Shown here: positions 18,391-28,284 of the stretch, one piece after another
Layout: every line of letters starts with the position of its first letter
How positions within the stretch are numbered: position 1 is the first letter of the stretch
NCBI RefSeq assembly: GCF_036345915.1
Contig: NZ_CP107785.1
Location: 7,812,001-7,876,000 of the forward strand
Origin: Nocardia sp. NBC_00565
Lineage (GTDB): Bacteria; Actinomycetota; Actinomycetes; Mycobacteriales; Mycobacteriaceae
DNA: 64,000 bases
Reading direction: 5' to 3'
Translations under genes and position numbers: made by a program
Notes under the pieces: generated by a model
Database searches by the model: none
Told to the model about the DNA's origin: nothing
Seen by the model: the letters and a program-made list of their open reading frames with translations, nothing else

Positions 18391-21300
18391 TCAATTCCCG
18401 TATCCGCCGCCACCGGGTGTCTCTATAACCAGCACATCACCGGGTTCGAGCTGTGCCGAATCCGCGCCGCGCAGGTCGACCACCGTGCCGTCCGCACGTT
18501 CGATCCGGTTGCGGCCCAACGATCCGGGTGCGCCACCCGCCATGCCGTACGGCGGTACCCGGCGGTGACTCGACAGCGTGGAGACCGTCACCGCTTCGGT
18601 GAAACGCAGGCGGCGCACGGCACCATCACCACCGCGCCATCGACCGGCGCCGCCGCTGCCCGGACGCACCGAGAACTCCTCGAGCAGCACCGGCAGCCGC
18701 CATTCCAGGACTTCCGGATCGGTGAGTCGGGAGTTGGTCATATGGGTTTGGACCACCGGGGCACCGTCGAAGCCCTCGCCCGCACCGGAACCGGAGCCGA
18801 TCGTCTCGTAGTACTGGGAGCGGTCATTGCCGAAGGTGACGTTGTTCATCGTGCCCGATCCCTCGGCCTGCACCCGGAGCGCCGCGTACAGCGCGCCGGT
18901 GATCGCCTGGGAGGTCTCGACATTGCCCGCGACGACAGCGGCGGGCGGTTCGGGCGCGAGCATCGAACCGGGCGGCACGATGATCCGCAGCGGACGCAGG
19001 CAGCCGTCGTTGAGCGGGATGTCGTCGGCGACCAGCGTGCGGAAGACATACAGCACCGCCGCGTTCGCGACGGCGTAGGGCGCGTTGAAGTTACCGGGCA
19101 ACTGCGCCGAGGTGCCACTGAAATCGATGGTGGCGCTGCGGTTTTCCCGATCCACCGTGACCCGCACGCGAATGGTCGCGCCCAGGTCGGTCGCATAGGC
19201 GTACTCGCCGTCGTCGAGTGTGTCGATGACCCGGCGGACCGATTCCTCCGCATTGTCCTGAACGTGGCGCATGTACGCCTCGACGACATCGAGCCCGAAG
19301 TGCCCGATCATCTTCCTGACCTCTTCGACACCCTTGGCATTGGCGGCGATCTGCGCGCGCAGATCGGCCAGGTTGGTGGCCGGATTGCGGGACGGGTACG
19401 GCGCTTCGGTCAGCAACCGGTAGGTCTGCGCTTCCCGGAACCGGCCGTTCTCGACGAGCAGCCAGTTGTCGAAGATGACGCCCTCTTCTTCGATGCGCCG
19501 GCTGTTCGCGGGCATCGATCCCGGCGCGATGCCGCCGATCTCCGCGTGATGGCCGCGGGAGGCGACATAGAAGAGGATCCGCGCGCCCGGCGCATCGAAG
19601 ACCGGCGTGATCACCGTGACGTCGGGCAGGTGCGTGCCGCCGTGATAGGGATCGTTCACCGCATAGGTGTCGCCCGGGCGCATGGTCGCGGCCCCGGCTT
19701 GTCTGCGCCGGATGACCTCTTTGACGCTGGTGCCCATAGATCCCAGATGCACCGGAATATGCGGTGCGTTCGCGACGAGATTGCCGTCGGGATCGAACAG
19801 CGCGCACGAGAAGTCCAGGCGTTCTTTGATATTGACCGATTGGGCGGTCGATTCCAGGCGCGCGCCCATCTGTTCGGCGATGGACATGAACAGATTGTTG
19901 AAGACCTCGAGCAGCACCGGATCCGCTTCCGTACCCGCCTGCGGTCCGGCCGCCACCGCGACCCGTGCCATGATCAGATGCCCGAGGTCGTTCACCACCG
20001 CCTGCCAGCCGTCGTCGACGACCGTGGTGGAGTTGTCCTCGGTGATGACCGCAGGCCCGAGCACGACCTTACCGGGCACCAATTCCGCACGCCGGTAAAG
20101 GAATACGTCACGCTGGGCGCCGTTGGTATGCAGCCGCACGGTCTCCGGTTCGCTGGTGGCGGCGAGCGGCCGGGCCAGATCGGCGAGATCGGGTGGTTCG
20201 GTGAGCCCGGTCGCCTCGACCGAGAGCGCCTCGATCACGATCGGCCGGTCCAGCACAAAGGAGTAGGTGGTGCGATGTCGCGCGGTGAAATCCGTTGCCA
20301 TGCGGTCTGGTTCGGTGAGTTCCACGGTCAGCGTGGTGTCGGTGCCGTCATAGCGCAGCTGGGCGCGGCGGACCACACGGACCCGATGTACGGGCACATC
20401 CTCGCCGAGTAGTTCGGCACGGGCGACGGCCTCCAGATCATCGGCGATCTCGACGACGCGGGGCATCGACTCGGCGCGCAACGGCAGCTCCACCGACTGC
20501 TCGCGCATGGCGGTAGTGTCGGCCAGGCCGATGCCGAGCGCCGAGAGCACACCGGCCATCGGCGGGACCACTACGGTGCGGATGCCGAGGGAATCGGCCA
20601 CCTTGCAGGCGAGTTGGCCGCCCGCGCCACCGAAGGTGGTCAGCGCGTACCGGGTGACATCGTGCCCCTTCTGCACCGAGATCCGCTTGATCGCGGCGGC
20701 GATATTGGCGACGGCGATCTCGAGATAGCCCTCGGCGACCTGCTCGGGGGTGCGGTCGTCACCGGTGTTCTTCGCGATCTCGGCGGTCAGTTCCGCGAAC
20801 CGGTCGCGCACCAGCGCGTCATCGAGCGGCCTATCGCCGTCCGGACCGAAAACCCGTGGAAAGTGCGCGGATTGGATGCGGCCGAGCATCACGTTCGCGT
20901 CGGTGACGGTCAGCGGTCCGCCGCCGCGATAACACGCGGGCCCCGGCACCGCACCCGCGGAATCGGGGCCGACCCGGTAGCGGCTGCCGTCGAAATGCAG
21001 GATCGAGCCGCCGCCCGCCGCGACGGTGTGGATATCGAGCATCGGGGCGCGCAGCCGGACTCCGGCGATCTGGGTGATGAACACCCGCTCGTACTCGCCC
21101 GCGAAATGTGAGACGTCGGTGGAGGTTCCGCCCATATCGAAGCCGATGACGCGGTCGAATCCGGCGAGTTCGGACATTCGCACCATGCCGACGATGCCGC
21201 CGGCCGGGCCGGACAGAATGGCGTCCTTGCCGCGGAACTGGCTCGCCTCGGTGAGTCCGCCATTGGACTGCATGAACATCAGCCGCACATCCGCGAGCTG

Positions 21301-22026
21301 GTCGGCGACCTGCTGGACATAGCGGCGCAGCACCGGCGAGAGATACGCGTCCACCACCGTGGTGTCGCCGCGCGGCACCAGCTTCATCAGCGGACTCACC
21401 TCGCTGGACAGCGAGATCTGCGGAAATCCGATATCGCGGGCGACCCGTTCGATCGCCTGCTCGTGCGCGGGATACAGATGCGAGTGCATGCACACCACGG
21501 CAACGGCTCGAATACCGTCGTCGTACCACGGTTTCAGTTCGGCGGCGAGGGCGTCCAGATCCGGCGGTGCCAGGACCGTGCCGTCCGCGGTGACGCGTTC
21601 GTCCACCTCGATCACGTGCTCGTGCAACAACTCCGGCAGCACGATCTCGCGCGCGAAGATCTGCGGACGATTCTGGTAGGCGATGCGCAGTGCGTCGCGG
21701 AACCCCCGGGTGATCACCAGTACGGTGCGTTCGCCCTTGCGCTCGAGCAGGGCGTTGGTGGCGACCGTGGTGCCCATCCGGACGGCATCGATATCGGCGC
21801 TGTCCGCCCCCGCGTCGGCGAGGATTTCGCGGATACCCGCGACCGCGGAGTCGGCGTAGCGCGCCGGGTTCTCCGAGAGCAGCTTGTGGGTGACGAGTGT
21901 GCCGTCGGGTCGGCGGGCCACCACATCGGTGAAGGTGCCGCCCCGATCGATCCAGAACTGCCAGCCGGGTCCTGGTGCGTCCGCTGGGCGGGAGGAGGCG
22001 GCCGTCACCGCAGCCGTCCACGGCAT
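18391..22026 (-). CDS. oplA: 5-oxoprolinase, HyuA-HyuB fusion
   Basis: This 1211-residue enzyme is predicted to hydrolyse 5-oxo-L-proline to glutamate using ATP. The N-terminal half is HyuA-like, with [18 protein letters not shown] and the actin-like ATPase motif [15 protein letters not shown] (about residue 290). The C-terminal half is HyuB-like, from about residue 690 ([21 protein letters not shown]), ending with the glycine-rich GGDGAVRRL and [10 protein letters not shown]. Its length matches M. tuberculosis OplA, which is likewise a single fused chain. A hydantoinase specificity cannot be excluded. It appears monocistronic. The ATG at 22026 has no strong ribosome-binding site, so the start is less sure. 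Confidence 0.9.
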   Translation of the reverse strand: MPWTAAVTAASSRPADAPGPGWQFWIDRGGTFTDVVARRPDGTLVTHKLLSENPARYADSAVAGIREILADAGADSADIDAVRMGTTVATNALLERKGERTVLVITRGFRDALRIAYQNRPQIFAREIVLPELLHEHVIEVDERVTADGTVLAPPDLDALAAELKPWYDDGIRAVAVVCMHSHLYPAHEQAIERVARDIGFPQISLSSEVSPLMKLVPRGDTTVVDAYLSPVLRRYVQQVADQLADVRLMFMQSNGGLTEASQFRGKDAILSGPAGGIVGMVRMSELAGFDRVIGFDMGGTSTDVSHFAGEYERVFITQIAGVRLRAPMLDIHTVAAGGGSILHFDGSRYRVGPDSAGAVPGPACYRGGGPLTVTDANVMLGRIQSAHFPRVFGPDGDRPLDDALVRDRFAELTAEIAKNTGDDRTPEQVAEGYLEIAVANIAAAIKRISVQKGHDVTRYALTTFGGAGGQLACKVADSLGIRTVVVPPMAGVLSALGIGLADTTAMREQSVELPLRAESMPRVVEIADDLEAVARAELLGEDVPVHRVRVVRRAQLRYDGTDTTLTVELTEPDRMATDFTARHRTTYSFVLDRPIVIEALSVEATGLTEPPDLADLARPLAATSEPETVRLHTNGAQRDVFLYRRAELVPGKVVLGPAVITEDNSTTVVDDGWQAVVNDLGHLIMARVAVAAGPQAGTEADPVLLEVFNNLFMSIAEQMGARLESTAQSVNIKERLDFSCALFDPDGNLVANAPHIPVHLGSMGTSVKEVIRRRQAGAATMRPGDTYAVNDPYHGGTHLPDVTVITPVFDAPGARILFYVASRGHHAEIGGIAPGSMPANSRRIEEEGVIFDNWLLVENGRFREAQTYRLLTEAPYPSRNPATNLADLRAQIAANAKGVEEVRKMIGHFGLDVVEAYMRHVQDNAEESVRRVIDTLDDGEYAYATDLGATIRVRVTVDRENRSATIDFSGTSAQLPGNFNAPYAVANAAVLYVFRTLVADDIPLNDGCLRPLRIIVPPGSMLAPEPPAAVVAGNVETSQAITGALYAALRVQAEGSGTMNNVTFGNDRSQYYETIGSGSGAGEGFDGAPVVQTHMTNSRLTDPEVLEWRLPVLLEEFSVRPGSGGAGRWRGGDGAVRRLRFTEAVTVSTLSSHRRVPPYGMAGGAPGSLGRNRIERADGTVVDLRGADSAQLEPGDVLVIETPGGGGYGN

Positions 22027-22083
22027 ATGTGCTGGTCGATCACATGCGCACCATACCGAATCGGGGCGGCGCGGCCCCGATCG

Positions 22084-23760
22084 TCAGCGTGGCGGATCCA
22101 GTTTCGCGTGCATGAGGTACACGTTGTAGCTATCCCACGCCGAGATCGTGAAGTACAGGTCCTCGGCTGTCGACCACGGATGGATGAACCCGCCGTAGGC
22201 CTTCGGGTAGTCATCGGTCGAGACCAGCGGGATGCCATCGGTCCACGCACCCTGCGGCGTGGCCGCGGTGCGCATCACGATCGCGCCGCGCGCCGAATCC
22301 AGGTAGACCATCTGCCACTGCCTGGTGTCCTTGTCGAAGCGCACCGACAGCTCGCTCGCCATGCCGAGAACCAAAGGCGTTGCCTGGTTTTCGGCGGCCG
22401 GGGCCCAGGTGCCCCCGACCCAGTACTGATAGGCCGACTTGTTGAGCACCTCGGCCTTCGGCACCCTGGCCAGGCCGATCACGCCGACCCGGCCGTTCGG
22501 TGTGCCGAACATGTAGACGTAGTTGCCCTGCGGCACCATGGCCGCGACCTGGAAGCGGCCGAGCCCGAAGAAGTTGTCCCACTTGGCATACTGATCTTTG
22601 ATCCACGTGCGGCCGTTGTCGTCGGAGTACGCGAGACCGCCGTAGTTGGTCGACCACATACCCGGAATCCGGCTCCAGTGGTTCACCGACATATAGCTCA
22701 TGAACTGGCGCTGCCCGATGGCGAACCCGGAGGTCGGGATGGTGGTCGTCTCCCAGTTCTTGATCTTGCGACTGGACAGCAGTTCGGTGGCGTGACAACG
22801 GCTGTCCTGCACCATGGTGTCGATGCTCAGCCCATCGGCGAGATCACGGTCGGTGCTGTAGCCGAGCACATTGCTGCGCCAATCGGGTCCGCCGGCGCCG
22901 CCGCCCTCCCAGCCTTCACCGAAGGTGTCGCCGAAGACCACCGCGACCTCGCCCGGTTTGGTCTCCCACATCAGCCCGAGGTCGGTGCCGTCGACCTGCC
23001 AGCGCATGTCGGTGCGATTCTGCGAACCGTGCCCGGTCACCTGGCCGGCCAGTTCCACCGACTCCACCCGCGGCGCGGCGACGGCCGCGGCCAGCGGTCC
23101 GGGTTCGGCCGGGTGCACGATAACCGGCGGGGCCGGTTGCGGTTCGGGCCCGTCGCCACCGGGCACCGGGATCGGAATGGGTTCTATCTCCGGGCGGATC
23201 TCGATGCGCGGCAGCGTGATCGAGCCGGATCCCGAACTCGAGCCGGAACCCGAGCCGGAGCTGGAACCCGAGCTCGATCCGGTGTTGGGGGCGGAGCCGG
23301 ATCCCGAGCTCGATCCGGTGTTCGGGGCGGTATTCGGATTCGGATCCGGTTCGGTGCTGGGCTCCGGTGGCTTCGGCGTGTCACGCACGTCCGGGCACGG
23401 ATTGCGACATGGGTCCGCGGGCAGCGGCTCCGGATCGATCCGGGTGTTGTCCGGCGGCGGATCGGGTACGGGTACCGGCGTCAGCTCGGGCACCGGCACC
23501 GGGATATTGATCTGCGGCGGTAGCGGTGGCAGCAGCGGTGGTGGTGGCGCGTTCGGGTCCGGCTCCCGGTTCAACGGGTCGAAGCCGACTTCGCCGCAAC
23601 TGTTTACCGGCGGCGGCGCCCACGGATGCTGGGCGGCGTGTGCGACGGGTGCCGGCAAGGTCAGCAGCCCGGCCAGCAGTGCGCCGAATAAGGCAGGTAC
23701 GCAGGGATATCGGGCTGTCCAGGTCGCGCTTGTCCGCGCCCCGCTCGGCCGAAATCCCAT
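22084..23760 (-). CDS. Secreted DUF4185-domain protein
   Basis: This 558-residue exported protein has a signal peptide at residues about 18-42 (ALFGALLAGLLTLPAPVAHA). A Pro-rich and then Ser/Gly-rich linker (about residues 45-210, encoded around 23210-23540) leads to a DUF4185 domain starting near TDMRWQVDGTDLGLMWE. That domain has the beta-propeller-like glycosidase features VVFGDTFGEGWEGG, RTWIKDQ and a C-terminal AWDSYNVYLM. Enzymatic activity is unknown. The linker may span the cell wall or capsule. ATG 23760 is chosen because it gives the signal peptide at the N-terminus. The frame extends further upstream to 23865. Confidence 0.85.
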   Translation of the reverse strand: MGFRPSGARTSATWTARYPCVPALFGALLAGLLTLPAPVAHAAQHPWAPPPVNSCGEVGFDPLNREPDPNAPPPPLLPPLPPQINIPVPVPELTPVPVPDPPPDNTRIDPEPLPADPCRNPCPDVRDTPKPPEPSTEPDPNPNTAPNTGSSSGSGSAPNTGSSSGSSSGSGSGSSSGSGSITLPRIEIRPEIEPIPIPVPGGDGPEPQPAPPVIVHPAEPGPLAAAVAAPRVESVELAGQVTGHGSQNRTDMRWQVDGTDLGLMWETKPGEVAVVFGDTFGEGWEGGGAGGPDWRSNVLGYSTDRDLADGLSIDTMVQDSRCHATELLSSRKIKNWETTTIPTSGFAIGQRQFMSYMSVNHWSRIPGMWSTNYGGLAYSDDNGRTWIKDQYAKWDNFFGLGRFQVAAMVPQGNYVYMFGTPNGRVGVIGLARVPKAEVLNKSAYQYWVGGTWAPAAENQATPLVLGMASELSVRFDKDTRQWQMVYLDSARGAIVMRTAATPQGAWTDGIPLVSTDDYPKAYGGFIHPWSTAEDLYFTISAWDSYNVYLMHAKLDPPR

Positions 23761-23907
23761 GTGTTGTTGACTCCCTGTCGATTCGGGTCGATGGAGGATC
23801 AACCTACCCGACCGTTCGCTTCGAATGCGGTACCGCGAGCGCGTGCGATGATATCGAATTCGCACCGGCTGCGCGTGTCGGCGAAATCGCGCGTTTCATG
23901 GAACCGG

Positions 23908-24486
23908 ATGGGCAACAGCAGCGTCCAAACAGATATGAACGAGATCGAGTACGTGTTCGGGACCGGTGACGGCACGGTCCACGTCTGGACCAGCCAGGCG
24001 GACCTGGATCTATCCGGATCGGGCGCGGGCGACGCCGTGCGACTGGACTTCGACGGCGACGGTCTGGTCGACGACGTCCTATGGGATTCGCACGGCACCG
24101 GCATCGCCGATGTGGTCGGGCTGGATCTCGACGACGACGGCACGCTGGACCACTTCTTTACCGATCCGACCGGCAACGGCACCTGGAACCACCAGATCAC
24201 CGGCAATCCGGCCGATGCGAACAGCGAACACCTCGACTGGATCGTGCGCGCCGAACCGGAGCCGGATCACCTCATCGACCACGATTCAGGCGCATCCGTG
24301 CCGAATCACGATGCGCCACCACCGGATTCGCCGTGGTCGGACCCGCAGGTACCGTCCAACAGCATCGCGCAGCGATTCGATGAGGGGTGGTCGGGAGACG
24401 GGTGGGCACAGGTGGCCACGCTCCAGGATCACCGCACCTGGTCGGGTGATGAGCCGGGTGCCACCGCGACACCGTTCACCGAGTGA
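23908..24486 (+). CDS. Asp-rich hypothetical protein with calcium-binding-like repeats (DUF6802-like)
   Basis: This protein of about 192 residues is very acidic and carries repeated D-x-D-x-D loops: VRLDFDGDGLVDDV, VVGLDLDDDGTLDHFF and DPTGNGTW. These resemble calcium-binding loops of EF-hand or thrombospondin type 3 proteins and the actinobacterial DUF6802 group. No signal peptide is visible. The C-terminal third is disordered and Pro/Trp-rich. ATG 23908 follows GGAACC; ATG 23935 is an alternative start. It diverges from the DUF4185 gene, and its last 11 nt overlap the convergent MFS gene. Confidence 0.65.
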   Translation: MGNSSVQTDMNEIEYVFGTGDGTVHVWTSQADLDLSGSGAGDAVRLDFDGDGLVDDVLWDSHGTGIADVVGLDLDDDGTLDHFFTDPTGNGTWNHQITGNPADANSEHLDWIVRAEPEPDHLIDHDSGASVPNHDAPPPDSPWSDPQVPSNSIAQRFDEGWSGDGWAQVATLQDHRTWSGDEPGATATPFTE

Positions 24487-25828
24487 CCGGCACCCGCCGG
24501 TTGTTCAGCGCGATGGCCGCGATTCCGGCGCAATAGATTCCGGCGCCGACGAGCACCACCGCGATCGAGCGCCCATCGGCCGGTATCACCAGTGCGGCGA
24601 GCGCGATCGCCAGCACGAAGGCGATATTGAAGACGGTGTCCTGCAACGCGAATACCTGGCCGCGCCTGGTGTCATCGATATCGATCTGCATAATCGCGTC
24701 GCCGGTCAACTTGATGGTCTGTCCGGCGAGTCCGAACAGGAACGCGCCGACCAGCAGCAGTTGATGCGCGCGATGCGCGCCGTTCCCGTCCGTGGCGATC
24801 GCGGTCGGTGTGACCAGCGCCAGCTGGACCGCGGTCGCGGTGCACAGACCGAGCACCACCGTGCGCGACCGGCCGAGCCGTGGGATCAACAGCGGTGCGA
24901 CCACCGCCGCGACCAACATCCCCGCCGCCGTGCAGCCGATGGCGAGCCCGAACCGAGTCAGCCCGGTATTCGAAGCGGAGCCGTCGATCGGCGCCTGCCG
25001 CAGTACCAGCACCATGATCAGCGTATTGGTGCCGAACACGATCCGGTGCGTGCCGATGCCCACCATCGCGGTGGTGACTTCACCGGACCTCCAGACCGCC
25101 GCCGCACCGTGGCGCAGACCCGTGGCGATCGCCCGCACCGCACTCTCCCGGACCGCCGCCCCCGGCTCCGGACCGAGCACCCCGTGCCCGAATCCGGCCG
25201 CGAGCACCGCACCGACCACCGACCAGACGGCGCTGACCGCGACCGCGATCGCCGAGGCGAAATCACCGGCGCCGACCAGCCCGATGATCGCGACCGAGGC
25301 GGCGGCGCCGACACCGGCACAGGCCGAAGCCACCGTGGCGAGCACCGAATTCGCGGGCACCAACCAGTGCTGATCCAGCACCCGGGGCAGCGCCGCGGAC
25401 ACGCCGGAGAGCACGAACCTACTGATCCCGACCACCGCGAGGGCCAGCAGCAACAACGGTGTCTCACCACTGTCCGCCAGCAACCCGACACTCACCGCGC
25501 CGATCAGAATCGCCCGCAACACATTGGCGACCAGCAGCACCGCACGCCGATCCCAACGGTCCAGCAGCGCACCGGCGTACGGGCCGATCAGCGAGTACGG
25601 CAGCAACAGCACCGCGAAGGCGGCCGCGATGGCCAGCGGATCGGTCTCCCGTTCCGGATTGAACAGGATCGCCCCCGACAGTGCCGCCTGGAACATACCG
25701 TCACCGAATTGGCCGGTGAATCGCACCAGGGCCAGCCGCAGCACACCGGGACTCGCGCGCAACGCCCGCTGAAGCGATACCGGCCGTTCATCCGCGGGAG
25801 TGGAGCCTTCGGGGCGACCAGTGGACAC
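24476..25828 (-). CDS. MFS transporter
   Basis: This 450-residue protein has about 12 hydrophobic segments and the MFS loop LLDRWDRRAVLL between the second and third segments. It has an N-terminal cytoplasmic tail of about 30 residues. The overall look is of a multidrug or macrolide-type exporter (MefA/NreB-like), but the substrate cannot be read from sequence. GTG 25828 is preceded by a weak ribosome-binding site, and a dispersed repeat (25839-26066) begins 12 nt upstream. The leader of this gene is therefore repeat DNA. Its 3' end overlaps the Asp-rich gene by 11 nt. Confidence 0.85.
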   Translation of the reverse strand: MSTGRPEGSTPADERPVSLQRALRASPGVLRLALVRFTGQFGDGMFQAALSGAILFNPERETDPLAIAAAFAVLLLPYSLIGPYAGALLDRWDRRAVLLVANVLRAILIGAVSVGLLADSGETPLLLLALAVVGISRFVLSGVSAALPRVLDQHWLVPANSVLATVASACAGVGAAASVAIIGLVGAGDFASAIAVAVSAVWSVVGAVLAAGFGHGVLGPEPGAAVRESAVRAIATGLRHGAAAVWRSGEVTTAMVGIGTHRIVFGTNTLIMVLVLRQAPIDGSASNTGLTRFGLAIGCTAAGMLVAAVVAPLLIPRLGRSRTVVLGLCTATAVQLALVTPTAIATDGNGAHRAHQLLLVGAFLFGLAGQTIKLTGDAIMQIDIDDTRRGQVFALQDTVFNIAFVLAIALAALVIPADGRSIAVVLVGAGIYCAGIAAIALNNRRVPVTR

Positions 25829-25838
25829 GTCGGAAGAT

Positions 25839-26066
25839 TACTGTGTCTGATTTGCCGCGCCTGCGGCACGGCGTGTTCGCGGCCCCCTCGGTCTCGCTGA
25901 CCCGTTCGAGCGACCTGCAAGCAGTCGCTAGCGGCCGAGCCATCGAGACTCGCGCCTGCGGTGCATGCGCTTCGACGACTCGGCTGAGTTCGATGGCCGC
26001 GCCTGCGGCGCGGACGCGACACCGGCCGCGAACGTCGCCCGCAAGACTCGCTCCGTCGTAGTCGCG
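25839..26066 (+). repeat. Dispersed start-proximal repeat, long copy 2 (with nested second repeat)
   Basis: It begins tactgtgtctgatttgc, like the other copies, and ends near aagactcgctccgtcgtag. Outer arms gttcgcggcc (25875-25884) and ggccgcgaac (26024-26033) pair. An inner stem pairs 25933-25939 with 25979-25985. Relative to copy 1 it contains extra DNA around 25900-25934, which includes the separate motif tcgagcgacctgcaagcagt (25906-25934). It lies between the second NUDIX gene and the MFS gene. Confidence 0.78.
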
Positions 26067-26085
26067 ATTGTGGGCGTGTCGCCGA

Positions 26086-26547
26086 TCAAACGCAGTCGAC
26101 CAGCGCAGTGATTGTTTCGCGCATATCCGGGGCCATCGGCAGTTCGTCCAGGGCGGCGGCATCGATCCAGGCGAAGGCGTCGTGTTCGCCCGGTGCCAGC
26201 TCCACCTCGCCCGGCTCCACCTCGACGACGAAGCTGTACTTGCGGACTCGGGCCTTGGTTCTGGTGGCGTAGTCGAAGCCCCCGAGGAAGTCGGTGATAT
26301 CGCGCACTCGCAGGCCCGTCTCCTCGAACAGTTCCCGCGCCACGCATTCGGCCAGGGTTTCTCCGGATTCGACTCCGCCACCGGGCAGTTCGTACATGCC
26401 GCCGCGGTAATCGTCCGGCACGCGGCGGACTACCAGGAGTTTGCGGTCGCGGAATACCGCAACACCGACGACGAAATCGCTGATCCCATCGCGCTGCGCC
26501 GCGTCGCGGAGTTGTCGCTCGATGCGTGCGAGCGTTTCCGGTCGCAT
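26086..26547 (-). CDS. NUDIX hydrolase
   Basis: This is a 153-residue protein with a full Nudix box, GGVESGETLAECVARELFEETGL, at about residues 60-83. An upstream strand pair VGVAVFRDRKLLVVRRVPDD and the preceding YELPGGG are typical of MutT-like enzymes acting on nucleotide derivatives. The substrate is unknown. ATG 26547 has GGAGG 10 nt upstream. An in-frame ATG at 26580 would add 11 residues rich in Gly and Asn. It is not related in sequence to the NUDIX gene at 15003 outside the box. It diverges from the pirin gene. Confidence 0.88.
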   Translation of the reverse strand: MRPETLARIERQLRDAAQRDGISDFVVGVAVFRDRKLLVVRRVPDDYRGGMYELPGGGVESGETLAECVARELFEETGLRVRDITDFLGGFDYATRTKARVRKYSFVVEVEPGEVELAPGEHDAFAWIDAAALDELPMAPDMRETITALVDCV

Positions 26548-26842
26548 CTGTTCGTCGCCTCCGGTTCCATTGTGGCACATGGTGTTACGAATCCGGCATC
26601 CGCGCGGACGGATTGCCCGGTGCGGTAGCGGGCCGAGCTGACCACTGATTCGACGAACCAGTCGGTACTGCTCGCCTGCCGTTCACCCGCCGGTCGCTGG
26701 CGACTGCTTCCATGTCGCTGGCGAAGATCAGCTCGCGTAAAATGCCGAGTGCAGGACAATTTACTAGGAATACGGAGTACCACGTCGTAAGTGCTCCTAC
26801 CCTGAAAGGTGATCGGTGCACGGTCCCGAGAGGAGGACCACG

Positions 26843-27628
26843 ATGTCCACACTCACGACACCACACATCGATGTCCATCGCGGCGGCGACCGCATGAAAA
26901 CGCGCGTGTCCTGGCTGGACTCGAAGCACTCGTTCTCCTTCGGCGAGCACTACGATCCCGACAACACCCATCACGGGCTGTTGCTCGTCAATAATGACGA
27001 TATCGTTTCCCCTGGTCAGGGCTTCGAAACCCATCCCCATCGGGATATGGAGATCGTGACCTGGGTGCTCGGTGGCAGCCTGGTGCACCAGGATTCCCTG
27101 GGCCACAGCGGCGTCATCTACCCGGGCCTCGCCCAGCGGATGAGCGCGGGCACCGGAATTCTGCATTCGGAGAAGAACGACTCCTGGCGGCTGCACGACG
27201 GCACTGAACACGATGAGCCCGTGCATTTCGTGCAGATGTGGGTGGTGCCCGACGAGCCGGGCCTGGACCCGGGCTATCAGCAGCTCGAGATCGACGATGA
27301 ACTCGCCAGCGGCGGCCTGGTGACCGTGGCCTCCGGACTGCCGCGCTACCGCGACCGGACCGCGATCGTGATCGGCAGCAGTCATTCGGCCCTGCATGTG
27401 GCGCGGATGGCGGGCACCGGTGATATCGAACAGGCGGTCGACATCCCGGACGCGCCGTATCTACATCTGTTCGTCGCCAGGGGCGAGGTGGAGATGGAGG
27501 GCGTCGGCCCGCTGTACGAGGGCGATGCCGTGCGCCTGACCAGGTCGGGTGGGCAGCGGGTGATCGCCCGCAGGCCGGCGGAGATTCTGGTCTGGGAGAT
27601 GCACGCGCGGCTGGGGTCGCAGCCGTAG
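26843..27628 (+). CDS. Pirin family protein
   Basis: This is a 261-residue bicupin. The N-terminal cupin carries the pirin metal-site pattern FETHPHRDMEIVTWVLGGSLVHQDSLGH, with the His residues and Glu of the iron site visible. The GLAQRMSAGTGILHSEKND motif follows, and the second cupin lies at about residues 155-255. Bacterial pirins are reported as quercetin dioxygenase-like enzymes or redox regulators, and the actual role here is unknown. ATG 26843 follows GAGAGGAGGACCACG. It stands alone, divergent from the NUDIX gene, and is followed by a tandem repeat array. Confidence 0.92.
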   Translation: MSTLTTPHIDVHRGGDRMKTRVSWLDSKHSFSFGEHYDPDNTHHGLLLVNNDDIVSPGQGFETHPHRDMEIVTWVLGGSLVHQDSLGHSGVIYPGLAQRMSAGTGILHSEKNDSWRLHDGTEHDEPVHFVQMWVVPDEPGLDPGYQQLEIDDELASGGLVTVASGLPRYRDRTAIVIGSSHSALHVARMAGTGDIEQAVDIPDAPYLHLFVARGEVEMEGVGPLYEGDAVRLTRSGGQRVIARRPAEILVWEMHARLGSQP

Positions 27629-27715
27629 CAGGTTGTTCGAAATGGGCCGTTGCGACTGGTTGCAGGTTGTTCGAAATGGGCCGTAGCGACTGCTTGCAGG
27701 TCGCTCGAAATGGTC
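27628..27715 (+). repeat. 34-bp tandem repeat array
   Basis: Two full units start gcaggttgttcgaaatgggc at 27628 and 27662, and a partial third is at 27696-27715. The unit contains gcgactgcttgcaggtcgc, which can form a short hairpin. That part recurs at 60525-60553 and, in the reverse orientation, at 25906-25934. Confidence 0.75.
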
Positions 27716-27801
27716 AGCCGGGTTCGGCATTAACATCCCTGCTCAGGTAGTGCGATCAGTAGGCGACTGCCGTGCACGCGCACCGGCTGAGAGGAAGTCC
27801 C

Positions 27802-28284
27802 ATGTCGCAATATCCGCCGCCCGGGCAATATCCGCCGCCTGGTCAGTACCCGCCGCCGGGTCCGTATCAGGACCGGCCGACCTACTGGCAGGAATCGCCC
27901 AAGCGCACCGGCCTGGCGATCACCACCCTGGTACTCGGCATTCTCGCGCTCCTGAGCTGCTGGACGCTGATCGGCGGTTATCTGTTCGGCTTGTTCGCGC
28001 TCATCTTCGGCATCATCGCGTTCTTCAAGATCCGTTCCGGCAGCGCGGGCGGCACCGGCATGGCCGTCGCCGGTGTCATTCTGGGCGTGATCGGTCTGGT
28101 CGCGGCGATCCTGCTCACCATCGTCGGCTGGAGTTTCTTCGTCGACTCCGGCGGCAAGAACTATCTGGATTGCGTGAACAAGGCGGGCAACGATCAGACC
28201 AAGCTCAACGAATGCCGGGACAAGTGGCAGCAGCAGATCGAGAACAGCTTCAGCGTCACGCTGACTCCACGTCCGACCCCTTGA
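27802..28284 (+). CDS. Small Pro-rich DUF4190-type membrane protein
   Basis: This 160-residue protein has an N-terminal tail of four YPPPG-type repeats (residues about 3-30). A DUF4190-like pair of membrane segments follows (TGLAITTLVLGILALLSCWTLIGGYLFGLFALIFGIIAFF and GMAVAGVILGVIGLVAAILLTIVGW), then a short extracytoplasmic tail with two cysteines (YLDCVNKAGNDQTKLNECRDKW). Such proteins are common in actinobacteria and have no assigned function. ATG 27802 follows GAGAGGAAG. The 3' end overlaps the convergent gene by 29 nt. Confidence 0.82.
   Translation: MSQYPPPGQYPPPGQYPPPGPYQDRPTYWQESPKRTGLAITTLVLGILALLSCWTLIGGYLFGLFALIFGIIAFFKIRSGSAGGTGMAVAGVILGVIGLVAAILLTIVGWSFFVDSGGKNYLDCVNKAGNDQTKLNECRDKWQQQIENSFSVTLTPRPTP

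Noticed and set aside
21463..23523. A 686-codon open frame on the plus strand opposite oplA and the DUF4185 gene
   Set aside because: It is an antisense shadow in high-GC codon space, rich in Arg/Gly/His with no family resemblance. The minus-strand genes have clear domains.
27628..27715. Possible CRISPR array
   Set aside because: The 34-nt units are directly adjacent with no spacers, and no cas genes are present in the window.
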